Shown here piece after piece: positions 1 through 9,130 of a stretch of DNA of 64,000 nt. The notes under the pieces were generated by a model, which worked only from the letters and a program-made list of their open reading frames with translations, did not search any database and was not told the DNA's origin. A program made the translations under genes and the position numbers. The DNA comes from Tillandsia leiboldiana (lineage: Eukaryota; Streptophyta; Magnoliopsida; Poales; Bromeliaceae). The DNA lies in NCBI GenBank assembly GCA_029204045.2, contig CM055071.1:18696867-18760866 (forward strand). The letters run 5' to 3'. Within the stretch, counting starts at the first letter, position 1; each line of letters begins with the position of its first letter.

Positions 1-478
1 GGCATCGTGGATTCGGTGTGCTAAAGGCGTTTCGTGGATTCGAAGCGTGCGTTCATGGATTCGAACGTGAGCAGTGGACGTGCAAAATCGGTGGAGCGCG
101 AGGTCCAAGAAATTGAAGGAGGGGTTAAATCCGTGGAGACGGTAATCACCTTGTTATTCTTCTTTTCTTAGGGATTGTTATTGCGCGGATATCCAACCGG
201 TCAGCGCAAGGTCCGAAGAAGCTGAAGGAGGGGTTGAGTCCGTGGAGTCGGTAATCACCTTGTTATTCTTCTATTCTTAGTGGATTGTTATTGCGTGTTG
301 GTCCCGTGGTTTTTCTCCTGGATTGGAGTTTCCACGTAAATCTCGGTGTGCTGTTTTTATTTTCCGCATTGGTTTTTATTTTGCACTGAGATTGAGTTTT
401 TAAGTATTACACCTATTCACCCCCCCTCTAGTTGTTTGATAGTACCTATTTAGATCCTTTGGGATTAATAACTCTACA
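1..478 (+). repeat. 5' LTR, 3' portion only
   Basis: It aligns without gaps to 5018-5495 of the 3' LTR. The only difference I see is at position 55 (A here, G at 5072), which points to recent insertion. It ends in TCTACA, two bases before the primer site. Confidence 0.93.
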
Positions 479-480
479 AT

Positions 481-492
481 TGGTATCAGAGC
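481..492 (+). promoter_or_regulatory. Primer binding site, initiator Met tRNA
   Basis: TGGTATCAGAGC starts two bases after the LTR end. This is the usual plant retrotransposon primer site, complementary to the 3' end of initiator methionine tRNA. Confidence 0.93.
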
Positions 493-515
493 GGGTTTTA
501 GGTTTATCTATCTTG

Positions 516-2474
516 ATGGGTGAAAGTGGTAATATTTATAGACCTCCTCTTTTTGATGGGACTAATTATGCTTATTGGAAAGTGCGGATGAGAGCTTTTC
601 TCATCGCAATTGATGAGCGAGTATGGCAATCCGTGGAATGCGGTTGGGTGCATCCTGTTGAGGAAGTAGGAAATTCTACTACCCCAAAACCTCGCTCTAG
701 ATGGTCCAAAGAGGAATTTGAAAGATCTTCTTACAATGGGAAAGGTATGAACGCTTTATTTAATTCTCTTTCCTCGACTGAGTTCACAAGAATTTCCGCG
801 TGTGAAACCGCGAAGGAAATTTGGGATATTCTCAAAATTACACATGAGGGTACTAATCTTGTAAAAATTCAAAAGCTCCAGATGCTTACAAGTCAATTTG
901 ACTCTATTCATATGGAAGGGCATGAATTGTTTACAGATTATTACACTAGACTTCAAGATGTAATAAATACATGTGCTAATTTAGGAGAAAAGATCCCGGA
1001 GTCAAAAATTGTAAGAAAGATACTTCGGACTCTTCCGGAACGGTTTAGGGCAAAGGTTACCGCCATTGAAACCGTTAGTCATCCGGATGAGATGAGTGTA
1101 GAGGAATTAGTAGGTGCTTTGCAAACTTATGAAATGACTTTTCCTACTAATCAAGTTTCTTCCAAGTCTTCTTCTAAGCTTACAGGTATTGCATTCAAAT
1201 CAACAAAGGAAGAAGATAGCGAATCAAGTTCCGACGATGAAATCTCTTTTGCCGATTTTGAAGAACAATTGGCGCGGATCGTAAAGAAATTTCGTCGAAA
1301 ATTTTGGAAGAATCGAACCGATGGATCTTCATCCATGAAATCTTCTAAAGGATCATCGGGTTCTAAATCCTCTAAACTCAAAAGCTTTGCAAAACCTTCT
1401 AAAGAAAAAGAAAAAGATGATTTCGAAGGGGAAATCCAATGCTATCGATGCAAAGGCTACGGCCATTTTTCAATGGATTGTCCTTCTAAGAAATCATATA
1501 AAAAGAAGGCTTTGCAAGCGAAAACTTGGGACGATTCTACTTCTAATGAATCGACCTCAAGTATAGAGGAAAAAATCGTTGCTTCTCATGCCTCTCATTT
1601 TCCCTCTTCTAATAATTGTTTATCATCTTTAGTCACTGACTCTACTCCTTTGATTTTGTATGAAACATCAACAACCGGCGGAGAGTCATCAAGTGAGGGG
1701 GAGTCAGACGAGGAAGAACTCGTTGAGGCATATCAACAACTTCTTGCGGAATCTAAGAAGATGGCCAAACATATCAAGAAGTTGAGAAAGCAACGACTTG
1801 AGAATCAAGACGAGAATCATGCTTTAAAGATCAAACTTCATGATCTCGAGGAGGAACGAGAGCTTTTATTGAATAATAATAAAATCCTCCAAGAAAAGAT
1901 AAATCAATCGGAAACGGTCGTTAATTCCCATATTGACAAGATTGATTTTCTAGAAAAACAGTTTGAGGAGATTCATGTCACCAACCAAGCATTGACCAAA
2001 CAAGTTCATCAACTTAAATCCGACATACAAAGGATCTCAGCCGATTCCAAGAAACTTGAGTGTATGTCCGGTTTAGGTCAAACAAGTAAGGTTGGTTTGG
2101 GATTCAAAAAGAACCAAACTGTGAATGCTTCAAGTTCCACAATGAAATTGAAAGGAAGAACTTGTCACTTATGTGGACTTGAAGGACATTTGGTGAAGGA
2201 TTGCCCGAAAAAGAGAAAGAAAAATTCTTCGGCAACTTCATCTACGGAGCGAACTCAACGGAATCAAAAGACACATCAAGTCAAAGGAGTTCACTCAACC
2301 CACCAAAGGTCCGAGCCACATCATCAATCATACAAGTGGATCACTGCGAGGCAAAGACCTAAGGTGGATCAACAGTCAAAGCTATCATCTCCCAACCACA
2401 ATGAATCAAGACAACCCAGAATTCGACAATTTTGGATTCGGAAAGGTGATATCTTTCCTTGTCTTAAGTTCTAA
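516..2474 (+). CDS. gag: Gag polyprotein, Sire-type copia, intact
   Basis: Structural protein of the particle. The ORF is also open upstream into the LTR, but the ATG at 516 follows the primer site and begins MGESGNIYRPPLFDGTNYAYW, matching the start of the related gag at 19350, so I take 516 (652 aa). Domains: capsid-like UBN2/DUF4219-type region about residues 1-220 (CETAKEIWD, HEGTNLVKIQKL, RKILRTLPERF); a basic, serine-rich stretch; a CCHC zinc knuckle from residue 309 (CYRCKGYGHFSMDC); an acidic and coiled-coil region about 400-540; a second CCHC knuckle from residue 550 (CHLCGLEGHLVKDC). It ends soon after the RKGDIFPCL motif, exactly where the autonomous relative continues into protease. 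No internal stop. Confidence 0.93.
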   Translation: MGESGNIYRPPLFDGTNYAYWKVRMRAFLIAIDERVWQSVECGWVHPVEEVGNSTTPKPRSRWSKEEFERSSYNGKGMNALFNSLSSTEFTRISACETAKEIWDILKITHEGTNLVKIQKLQMLTSQFDSIHMEGHELFTDYYTRLQDVINTCANLGEKIPESKIVRKILRTLPERFRAKVTAIETVSHPDEMSVEELVGALQTYEMTFPTNQVSSKSSSKLTGIAFKSTKEEDSESSSDDEISFADFEEQLARIVKKFRRKFWKNRTDGSSSMKSSKGSSGSKSSKLKSFAKPSKEKEKDDFEGEIQCYRCKGYGHFSMDCPSKKSYKKKALQAKTWDDSTSNESTSSIEEKIVASHASHFPSSNNCLSSLVTDSTPLILYETSTTGGESSSEGESDEEELVEAYQQLLAESKKMAKHIKKLRKQRLENQDENHALKIKLHDLEEERELLLNNNKILQEKINQSETVVNSHIDKIDFLEKQFEEIHVTNQALTKQVHQLKSDIQRISADSKKLECMSGLGQTSKVGLGFKKNQTVNASSSTMKLKGRTCHLCGLEGHLVKDCPKKRKKNSSATSSTERTQRNQKTHQVKGVHSTHQRSEPHHQSYKWITARQRPKVDQQSKLSSPNHNESRQPRIRQFWIRKGDIFPCLKF

Positions 2475-4111
2475 TTAGTTTATGACTGTATGTAATGCTT
2501 TGATTGGTTTTCCCTTCATATCTTTCTTAATCTTTGCATTACATGGGTTTCAATGCTCTTCGTTTTTTTTACTTTGTTTTTGAACAAAAGGGTTTTTACT
2601 GAACAAGTGCATTGAATAAAAAGGGCTTCACGTTTATTCACTCCAAATTAATTTTATATGGATTATCAACTTTACTCCATAATCATAATCTTGAAGATAC
2701 TTCATTATAGGAGTTTTTGATATTATAAGCATCAAATTTTAGAAATCATGTGTGATCTTTAGATGCTTAATCTATCTCGGTTGTGTGAATTCATTGTGAT
2801 AAACGTGAGACAACCGATAGGCTAAAATTTGGGATTTAATTCTTTCACGTAAGAGATTGCATTCTTACAAGGGTATTGAAATGATTTGCAAAAGATGTGG
2901 AAAGAGTTACATCCGAAAGGAGTGTGAAAACTACCACCACATGTTGGAAAGAGCTGCCACCCCGGTCGTCCGGTCTGTGTGTGAAGCTACCACATGTTTT
3001 GATGCTTGAAAAACATTTTCTTGAAATTTTTAGTTGAAGCATTTGGAGATTTATATGCAAAGCTCTTATATTTTGAATAATCTCCTGGTTGGTATAAGGT
3101 GGGATAGTTGAAAGATGCTCAAAGAGCCACCCTTAGGAATTTTAGTGATTATCTCAATTTGAAAGGGTAGAATTCAAGATTGATGTCGTTTGGAAATCTC
3201 CGTATGTCATCTTTGTAAATCCGTTACATCTTGATAGACTTTGGATCTCAAGATTATTTTTGATGACTTGTGTTTGATGAATATAACATGAAAAACGGTT
3301 TATAATGTTTTACCTTTATTTTTCATGATTTTGGAGTAAATCTTTTTAATTTTGTGAAATTAATTGGACTGAATGACATCTGTGTGAATTCACTGTTTAA
3401 AGCACTTAAATTGATTTCTTGATGGAATACAAATCGGTATTTGAAAAGATTCTAAAATCTGGATTTGTTTCAAGAAATTATTTGATTTTTGCTTTCTGGT
3501 ACAGGTACGGAATCTGCATTTTTGTTATATACCAGAACTGAGCTTTTATCTCTCTTTCTCTATGAACTAATATTGTTAGTGATTTCCTTTTGTCTAGTAT
3601 GTTCACTGTTTGACAATTTGTGACAAAAAGGGGGAGAAGAGAAATGACGGAGATGAGATCATCAAGAGAGATTAAACGAAACGAAAATGGAAAAATGGGG
3701 GAGAACGGAAAATGATGATCGTATCACAAAGGGGGAGAACATATATTCTCAAGAACATGGAGAACATGTTAGAGATGCTCAAGATAGGGGGAGACAAAGA
3801 AAAAATTGAAAGAGCAGAAAAACAAAAGAACCAAAAGGAAGACGGATCAAATGTAGGATTTTAATTTCTAACAACTAACGTTTGATTTTGTTTGGAGTTT
3901 TGTTTTGCAGGAATTACATCACTTTAAGACTCCAAGTCCTAAGTCATAGAGTATGTTCTAGGACTGTTTGGTTCAAATGTAATTTTGTATTTATTGGATC
4001 TTTCACGCAAAGAAAATCAATGTTTTGGTGATGACATTGAATTTCGATTTTTTGGTTTAAGATGAGTGACTTGAGCGCTTTTATGTATTTTTGGGTTTTG
4101 TCACGAAATTG
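2475..4111 (+). other. Post-gag internal region without pol; remnant of the post-pol region
   Basis: I find no credible ORF. About 2885-3140 resembles 24850-25080 and 37680-37910, the DNA just after pol in the Sire element (shared GTGTGAAAACTACCACCACA and AGATGCTCAAAGAGCCAC). About 3900-4125 resembles 40440-40663, just before the 3' LTR. The region also carries several tracts like the polypurine tract (about 3626, 3730, 3786). The pol segment of the relative is missing between gag and this block. Confidence 0.75.
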
Positions 4112-4125
4112 CCAAAGGGGGAGAT
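4112..4125 (+). promoter_or_regulatory. Polypurine tract
   Basis: CCAAAGGGGGAGAT immediately precedes the 3' LTR start TGTTACGG. It would prime plus-strand synthesis. Confidence 0.85.
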
Positions 4126-4454
4126 TGTTACGGCATTTTGGTGTTGGCATATTTCGTGAGTCAAGTCAGTGAGTTGAGTCGGAGTCTTAAAGGGATCAAA
4201 TTGTCAATCAGCAATCAAAGACTTAGAAAAGATTCAACAAGAGCTCAAGTTGACACTCAGTGTCTTGAGTCTTGAAGATTGAAGTTGAAGAATTGTGGAT
4301 CAGTTACATCAATCTCAAGAAGAAAGTATTCAAGAGGATCAGGTATGTTTAACTAAATAATTATGGTGATCCGAATACTTTCTTATAGTGTAGAAACACT
4401 TGGATGAACTTTTAATTGCATAATAATCAAAAACTGGTGTTCGGACATGTTCAG

Positions 4455-4676
4455 GATCCGGATCAGAGCCAACGATCCGGATCCCGAAGGTTGTTGCTTC
4501 ATACAAGACTTCGATCCGGATCCATGCAATTTCCGATCCGGATCCCGAATGTTAAGTTTTCTGATTTGTATGAACGATCCGGATCGGGCAATGCGATCCG
4601 GATCCCGAACCATGGTATTTCTGGAATCGTCAATCTCGTTACGACGATCCGGATCGCAGTAAATCCGATCCGGATC
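4455..4676 (+). repeat. Array of eight GATCCGGATC palindromes in U3
   Basis: Copies start at 4455, 4474, 4513, 4535, 4576, 4595, 4646 and 4667. They tend to come in pairs, and several are followed by CCGAA. The array ends about 65 bp before the TATA box, an enhancer-like position. Confidence 0.9.
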
Positions 4677-4742
4677 GCCATCCTGAAAATTTCCAGATAA
4701 GGTATGTTTTTGATTCTTATCTCTTTCCAAAGGTTTCTAAAC

Positions 4743-4751
4743 TATAAATAG
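4743..4751 (+). promoter_or_regulatory. LTR TATA box
   Basis: TATAAATAG. The same motif sits at the same place in the LTRs at 13840, 41180 and 45183. Confidence 0.75.
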
Positions 4752-5000
4752 ACATTTAGGGTTTCTCAAAAATGTGGGTTCTCTACCGATTAATTTATAA
4801 AACACTTGAGAGCAACCCTAGAGGCTAGGTTTTCTTTGTTCTTCTTTATAGCCTCTTTTAGGTCAATTCGACGGTTCTTCCAAGATCTATCTTTTGTCGA
4901 ATTGATCTAATCTTTGCTTAGAGATTTTTCCCATGGATCTTCATTGATAATCTAAGCAAAGGATCACCATCGAAGTCAATATTCTTATCGACTGAGTTTG

Positions 5001-5084
5001 CGTCGTGGATTCGACGTGGCATCGTGGATTCGGTGTGCTAAAGGCGTTTCGTGGATTCGAAGCGTGCGTTCGTGGATTCGAACG
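5001..5084 (+). repeat. Hairpin array, four units with loop TGGATT
   Basis: Four inverted repeats with identical loop and different stems: 5001-5016 (CGTCG/CGACG), 5020-5035 (CATCG/CGGTG, one G-U pair), 5044-5065 (GCGTTTCG/CGAAGCGT, two wobble pairs), 5067-5084 (CGTTCG/CGAACG). They lie downstream of the TATA box and so probably in the RNA leader. Confidence 0.85.
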
Positions 5085-5117
5085 TGAGCAGTGGACGTGC
5101 AAAATCGGTGGAGCGCG

Positions 5118-5330
5118 AGGTCCAAGAAATTGAAGGAGGGGTTAAATCCGTGGAGACGGTAATCACCTTGTTATTCTTCTTTTCTTAGGGATTGTTATTG
5201 CGCGGATATCCAACCGGTCAGCGCAAGGTCCGAAGAAGCTGAAGGAGGGGTTGAGTCCGTGGAGTCGGTAATCACCTTGTTATTCTTCTATTCTTAGTGG
5301 ATTGTTATTGCGTGTTGGTCCCGTGGTTTT
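5118..5330 (+). repeat. 108-bp tandem duplication in LTR
   Basis: Two diverged copies containing AGGTCC...GAAGGAGGGGTT...GGTAATCACCTTGTTATTC, period 108 bp. The other copy of this LTR has the same duplication at about 101-313. The Sire LTRs have only one related copy. Confidence 0.8.
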
Positions 5331-5495
5331 TCTCCTGGATTGGAGTTTCCACGTAAATCTCGGTGTGCTGTTTTTATTTTCCGCATTGGTTTTTATTTTG
5401 CACTGAGATTGAGTTTTTAAGTATTACACCTATTCACCCCCCCTCTAGTTGTTTGATAGTACCTATTTAGATCCTTTGGGATTAATAACTCTACA

Positions 5496-8257
5496 ACTCG
5501 GAAGGGATGGGCTTACCGAGTAACAGGTGCTAGTCGATTGTGAGAAACCGAGCGTGCCGTCTTGGGGCACACCCGTTCTATTCATACGGAAGAAGGACGG
5601 GAGTCTACGATTGTGCATCGACAATCGGGGAATGGATAAGGTCATAGTAAAGAACAATACCCTCACCTCGGATGGAGGACCTATTCGACTAACTACCAGG
5701 AGCGACGGCGTCTTCAAAGGTTGATCTGCAGTCCGGCTATCGCCAGTTTAAAGTCCGGAGAGATGACATACCGAAAACAGTCCTTCGAACTCGGTATGGT
5801 CATTACGAGTTTACGGTTATACCGTTTGGACTCGTTGTCGCTCCAGTGGTGTTCATGAATATGATGAACAGGATCTTGGAACCTTTCTTAAACCAGTTTG
5901 TAGTAGTCTTTATAAATGACATCTCGATCTACGCTCGCACAGACAAAGAACACGAGGGACAGTTGCGAGTGATCCTCCAGACCCTCCGGTACCAGAAAGT
6001 ATATGCCAAACTCAAAAGGTGTGAGTTCTAGCTCCGCGAGGTAGACTTGTTAGGACACATAGTCTCAGTGTCGGGAATAGTGGAGGACCCGAGGAAGATA
6101 GAGTCCGTGACCGATTGGGCTCGGCCAACGACGGGGACAGAAATCCGAAGCTTTCTTGGACTGGCGGGGTACTACAGACGTTTCGAGGAAGACTTCTCAA
6201 AGATAGCCGCTCCCATGAATCGACTAACCCGAAAAGGGGAGAAATTCGTCTGGTCAACCTAATACCAGAAGAGCTTCGAGGAGCTTAAGGACAGACTCAC
6301 GCGGGCACCGGTACTCATGTTGCCACAGCCCGGGGAGGACTACGAGATCTATTGTGATGCATCTCGAAGCGGACTGGGAAGCGTATTGATGCAACAGGGG
6401 AAAGTCATAGCATATGCATCAAGACAGCTCAAGGATTATGAGCAGAACTATCCTACACACGACTTGGGGCTCGCGGCAGTCGTGTTTGCGTTAAAGCTCT
6501 GGAGGCACTACCGCTACGGGGCGCACTGTAATGTGTATTCCGACCACCAGAGCCTCAAATACTTGTTTACGCAAAAGGAATTGAACTTACGGCAACGGCG
6601 GTGGTTGGAACTACTGAAGGACTACGAATTGTCCATCCACTACCACCCCGGAAAGGCAAATGTGGTGGCCGACGCTTTGAGCCGAAAAGGACAGATGGGG
6701 GAAACGGCATTGAGCACCCTTACCCAACAAGATCGTCTAATTACAGAATTCTCGCAATTGAGACTGGAGGTAGTGCCAGCAGGTGCAGTTGGGAAACATC
6801 TGTCCTTGGTGCTGAAGCCTACGCTGAACGAAAGGATCATGGAAGGCCAAACAACGGACACGCAACTACAACTGGTGCGGGACAGAATACCCTCGGAGCA
6901 AAGTGGGGATTTTCCGATTGGCACGGATAATGCAATAAGGTTCCGGGGACAAGTTGGCGTGCCCGACATGCCAGAATTGAGGAAAGAAATTCTGACGGAA
7001 GCGCATAATGCACCCTATATTGCGCATCCCGGGGGTACAAAAATGTACAAAGACCTGAGGCAGACCTTTTGGTGGCCCAAATTAAAGAACGATGTGACGC
7101 AGTTCGTGGCACGATGCTTAGTGTGCCAACAGGTGAAGGCGGAACATCAGCGACCGGCAGGAAAACTACAACCATTGCCCATACCGGAGTGGAAATGGGA
7201 ATGGATCACCATGGATTTTGTGACCGGTTTTCCGCGATCGCAACAAGGACATGACGCGATATGGGACATTGTGGACCGTCTGACGAAATCGACCCACTTT
7301 ATACTGATTCACATGACGTGGAGTAGAGATCGGCTGGCGCAGACCTATATCGACGAGGTGGTGAGGTTGCATGGAGTACCGTCATCCATAACCTCGGACA
7401 TGGACACACGCTTCGTGTCAAACTTCTGGCGGAGTCTGCAGCAGGCACTGGGAACCAAGCTACTGTTTAGCACGGCTTTTCACCCGCAGACGAACGGGCA
7501 ATCGGAACGAGTGATCCAGATTCTCGAAGATATGCTTCGAGCCTGTGTGCTAGACCTGAGGGAGGGATGGTCGCGTTACCTACCCCTTGTGGAATTTGCC
7601 TACAATAATAGCTATCAAGCTAGTATTCAGATGGCCCCGTACGAAGCCTTGTACGGACGCCGGTGTCGATCGCCTATTTGCTGGGATGACTTAGGAGAGC
7701 GGAAGCTCTTGGGGCCAGACCTCGTAGAGGAAACGGAATCAAAGGTGCGACTTATCAGGCAGCGGTTGTTGACCGCCCAGAGCCGGCAGAAGAGTTACGC
7801 GGACCAGAGGCGACGGGAATTGGAATTTGCGGTAGGGGATCATGTGTTGCTACGTGTGTCACCGTCTAAGGGGACAAGACGGTTCGGCATACGAGGGAAG
7901 TTGAGCCCACGGTATGTGGGACCGTTCGAGATTTTGGAGCGCGTGGGCCCGGTGGCTTACCGGTTGGCCTTACCGCCAAATCTTGGACGGGTGCATAACG
8001 TTTTTCACATTTCGATGCTCAGGAAGTACTTATCCGACCCGTTGCACGTCCTCGACGCCTCGGCCGTTGAACTGCGGGAGGATTTGAGCTTCGAGGAAAC
8101 GCCGATGCGGATCTTGGCAAGAGAAGAAAAGAACCTTCGAAACCGGACGATTCCCTATGAAAAGGTGCAATGGAGTAACCACGAGGAGCGCGAGGCGACG
8201 TGGGAACTTGAAACGAAAATGAGAGAGTGTTACCCCGAGTTATTTAGCGAGGGTTGA
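5496..8257 (+). pseudogene. pol: Gypsy (Ty3) pol remnant: RT, RNase H, integrase, C-terminal domain
   Basis: The copia element above interrupts this gene, so its 5' part would lie left of the window. About 5527-5700 reads RT N-terminal sequence in one frame (SWGTPVLFIRKKDGSLRLCI). From about 5708 a second frame runs to 8257 with stops at 6029 and 6260. RT: VDLQSGYRQF, PFGL, and the catalytic FxDD box reads FIND (AAT at 5915). RNase H: YCDASRSGLG, HDLGLAAV (usual Glu is Gly, GGG at 6467), YSDHQSLKYL. Integrase: the HHCC-type finger reads CLVCQQVKAEH; catalytic residues lie in MDFVTGFP, SDMDTRF and GQSERVIQ. Then the GPF/Y region (SPRYVGPFEIL) and a Tekay-type tail (TWELE). Dead by two stops, a frameshift and two catalytic changes. 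Confidence 0.9.
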
Positions 8258-8948
8258 GGTTAAGTTTCGAGGACGAAACTTCTTTTAAGAGGTGAGTGGT
8301 GTAACATCATAGATTTTTGTAACACTTTATACCTCCTGCTAATAAAGTTTCCGTTTAAAGTAATTAACATAACGGGTTTACTTAAGTCGATAATTTGGAG
8401 GTGCGGGTATTTTTCTGCGATAGAGCTCGGGAAACGGAGAACGGCGGTGCGATCGGATCCGGATTCCGACTTACGGAACTCCCAAAAAGGGGTAGAAAGT
8501 GATCGCAATGGCCAGGGGGTGCATCGAAATCCGCGTAAGTGATTTGGCACGCTTTTCGAGGAAAAAGAGAGATTTATCTTTAAAGAATTATCCCGAAGGA
8601 TTTTATCTGAGGAAGTAATTAATTAAGGAATTAATTAATTAGGATTTTAAAATACCCGATATGGTGTTTTGTCGTACATAAAAGATTAAATTGTGACTTC
8701 GGATTTTAAAATACCCGCAGCAGGCGGGTGCGCAGCAGGTTGGCGCACGCGGGCGGCCGCGCAGCGGGCGCAGGCGCGCGCTGTGGGCCAAGGCGCCGCG
8801 CGATGGAAGCTCGGGCGCCGCGCGGGGGGATTTTGGGCGCCACGCGTTTGGGTTTTGAGCAGGACTTTTTTTAGTGACTTTTAGCTTGGGCAAATCGGTA
8901 ATTTCACTCCTCCAACCTTCCTTTTCACCCTGTGGACCCCCTCTTCTC

Positions 8949-8956
8949 TATATATG
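8949..8956 (+). promoter_or_regulatory. Candidate LTR TATA box
   Basis: TATATATG, about 180 bp upstream of the donor-like GAG/GTACGT at 9131. The spacing resembles that in the minus-strand LTR at 52959-57726. Confidence 0.4.
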
Positions 8957-9130
8957 GGCTCCTCTCTTATTCCCTTGATGCAGAGAGGAAAAGAAAGAAA
9001 GAAAAGAATCAGAGAAAGCAAGGAAAAATGAAAGAGAAGAAAAAGGGAAAGCGAGCAAGCTTGGGTGCTGCTTGTGTGATCGTGTTCCTTGGAGCTGGAC
9101 GGAGCCGCGCGCGCGTCGGCCGTGCATGAG

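Larger units (their letters stand above)
1..5495 (+). mobile_element. Non-autonomous Sire-like copia element (LTR-gag-LTR), 5' end outside window
   Basis: The order is partial 5' LTR (1-478), primer site (481), gag (516-2474), about 1.6 kb without pol, polypurine tract (4112-4125) and 3' LTR (4126-5495). There is no protease, integrase, RT or RNase H, so it must have moved with enzymes supplied by another element. Its Gag and its post-gag DNA both resemble the Sire element at 13324-41909, so it looks like a relative that lost pol. The right flank goes straight into gypsy RT sequence at 5496. The left target duplication lies outside the window. The architecture matches what has been described as TR-GAG elements. 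Confidence 0.88.
4126..5495 (+). repeat. 3' LTR (1370 bp), copia
   Basis: It runs from TGTTACGG to TCTACA. Inside are an array of GATCCGGATC palindromes (4455-4676), a TATA box (4743), a hairpin array (5001-5084) and a 108-bp tandem duplication (about 5118-5330). Its last 478 bp match the start of the window. Confidence 0.92.

Noticed and set aside
2845..3060. Minus-strand ORF of 71 codons after gag
   Set aside because: It lies in the conserved noncoding block, and its frame is not kept in the homologous copies.
4383..4730. 115-codon minus ORF and overlapping plus ORFs over the palindrome array
   Set aside because: Repeats of DPDR/IRIG-type peptides produced by GATCCGGATC; same effect at 13663-13848, 25248-25545 and 38082-38393.
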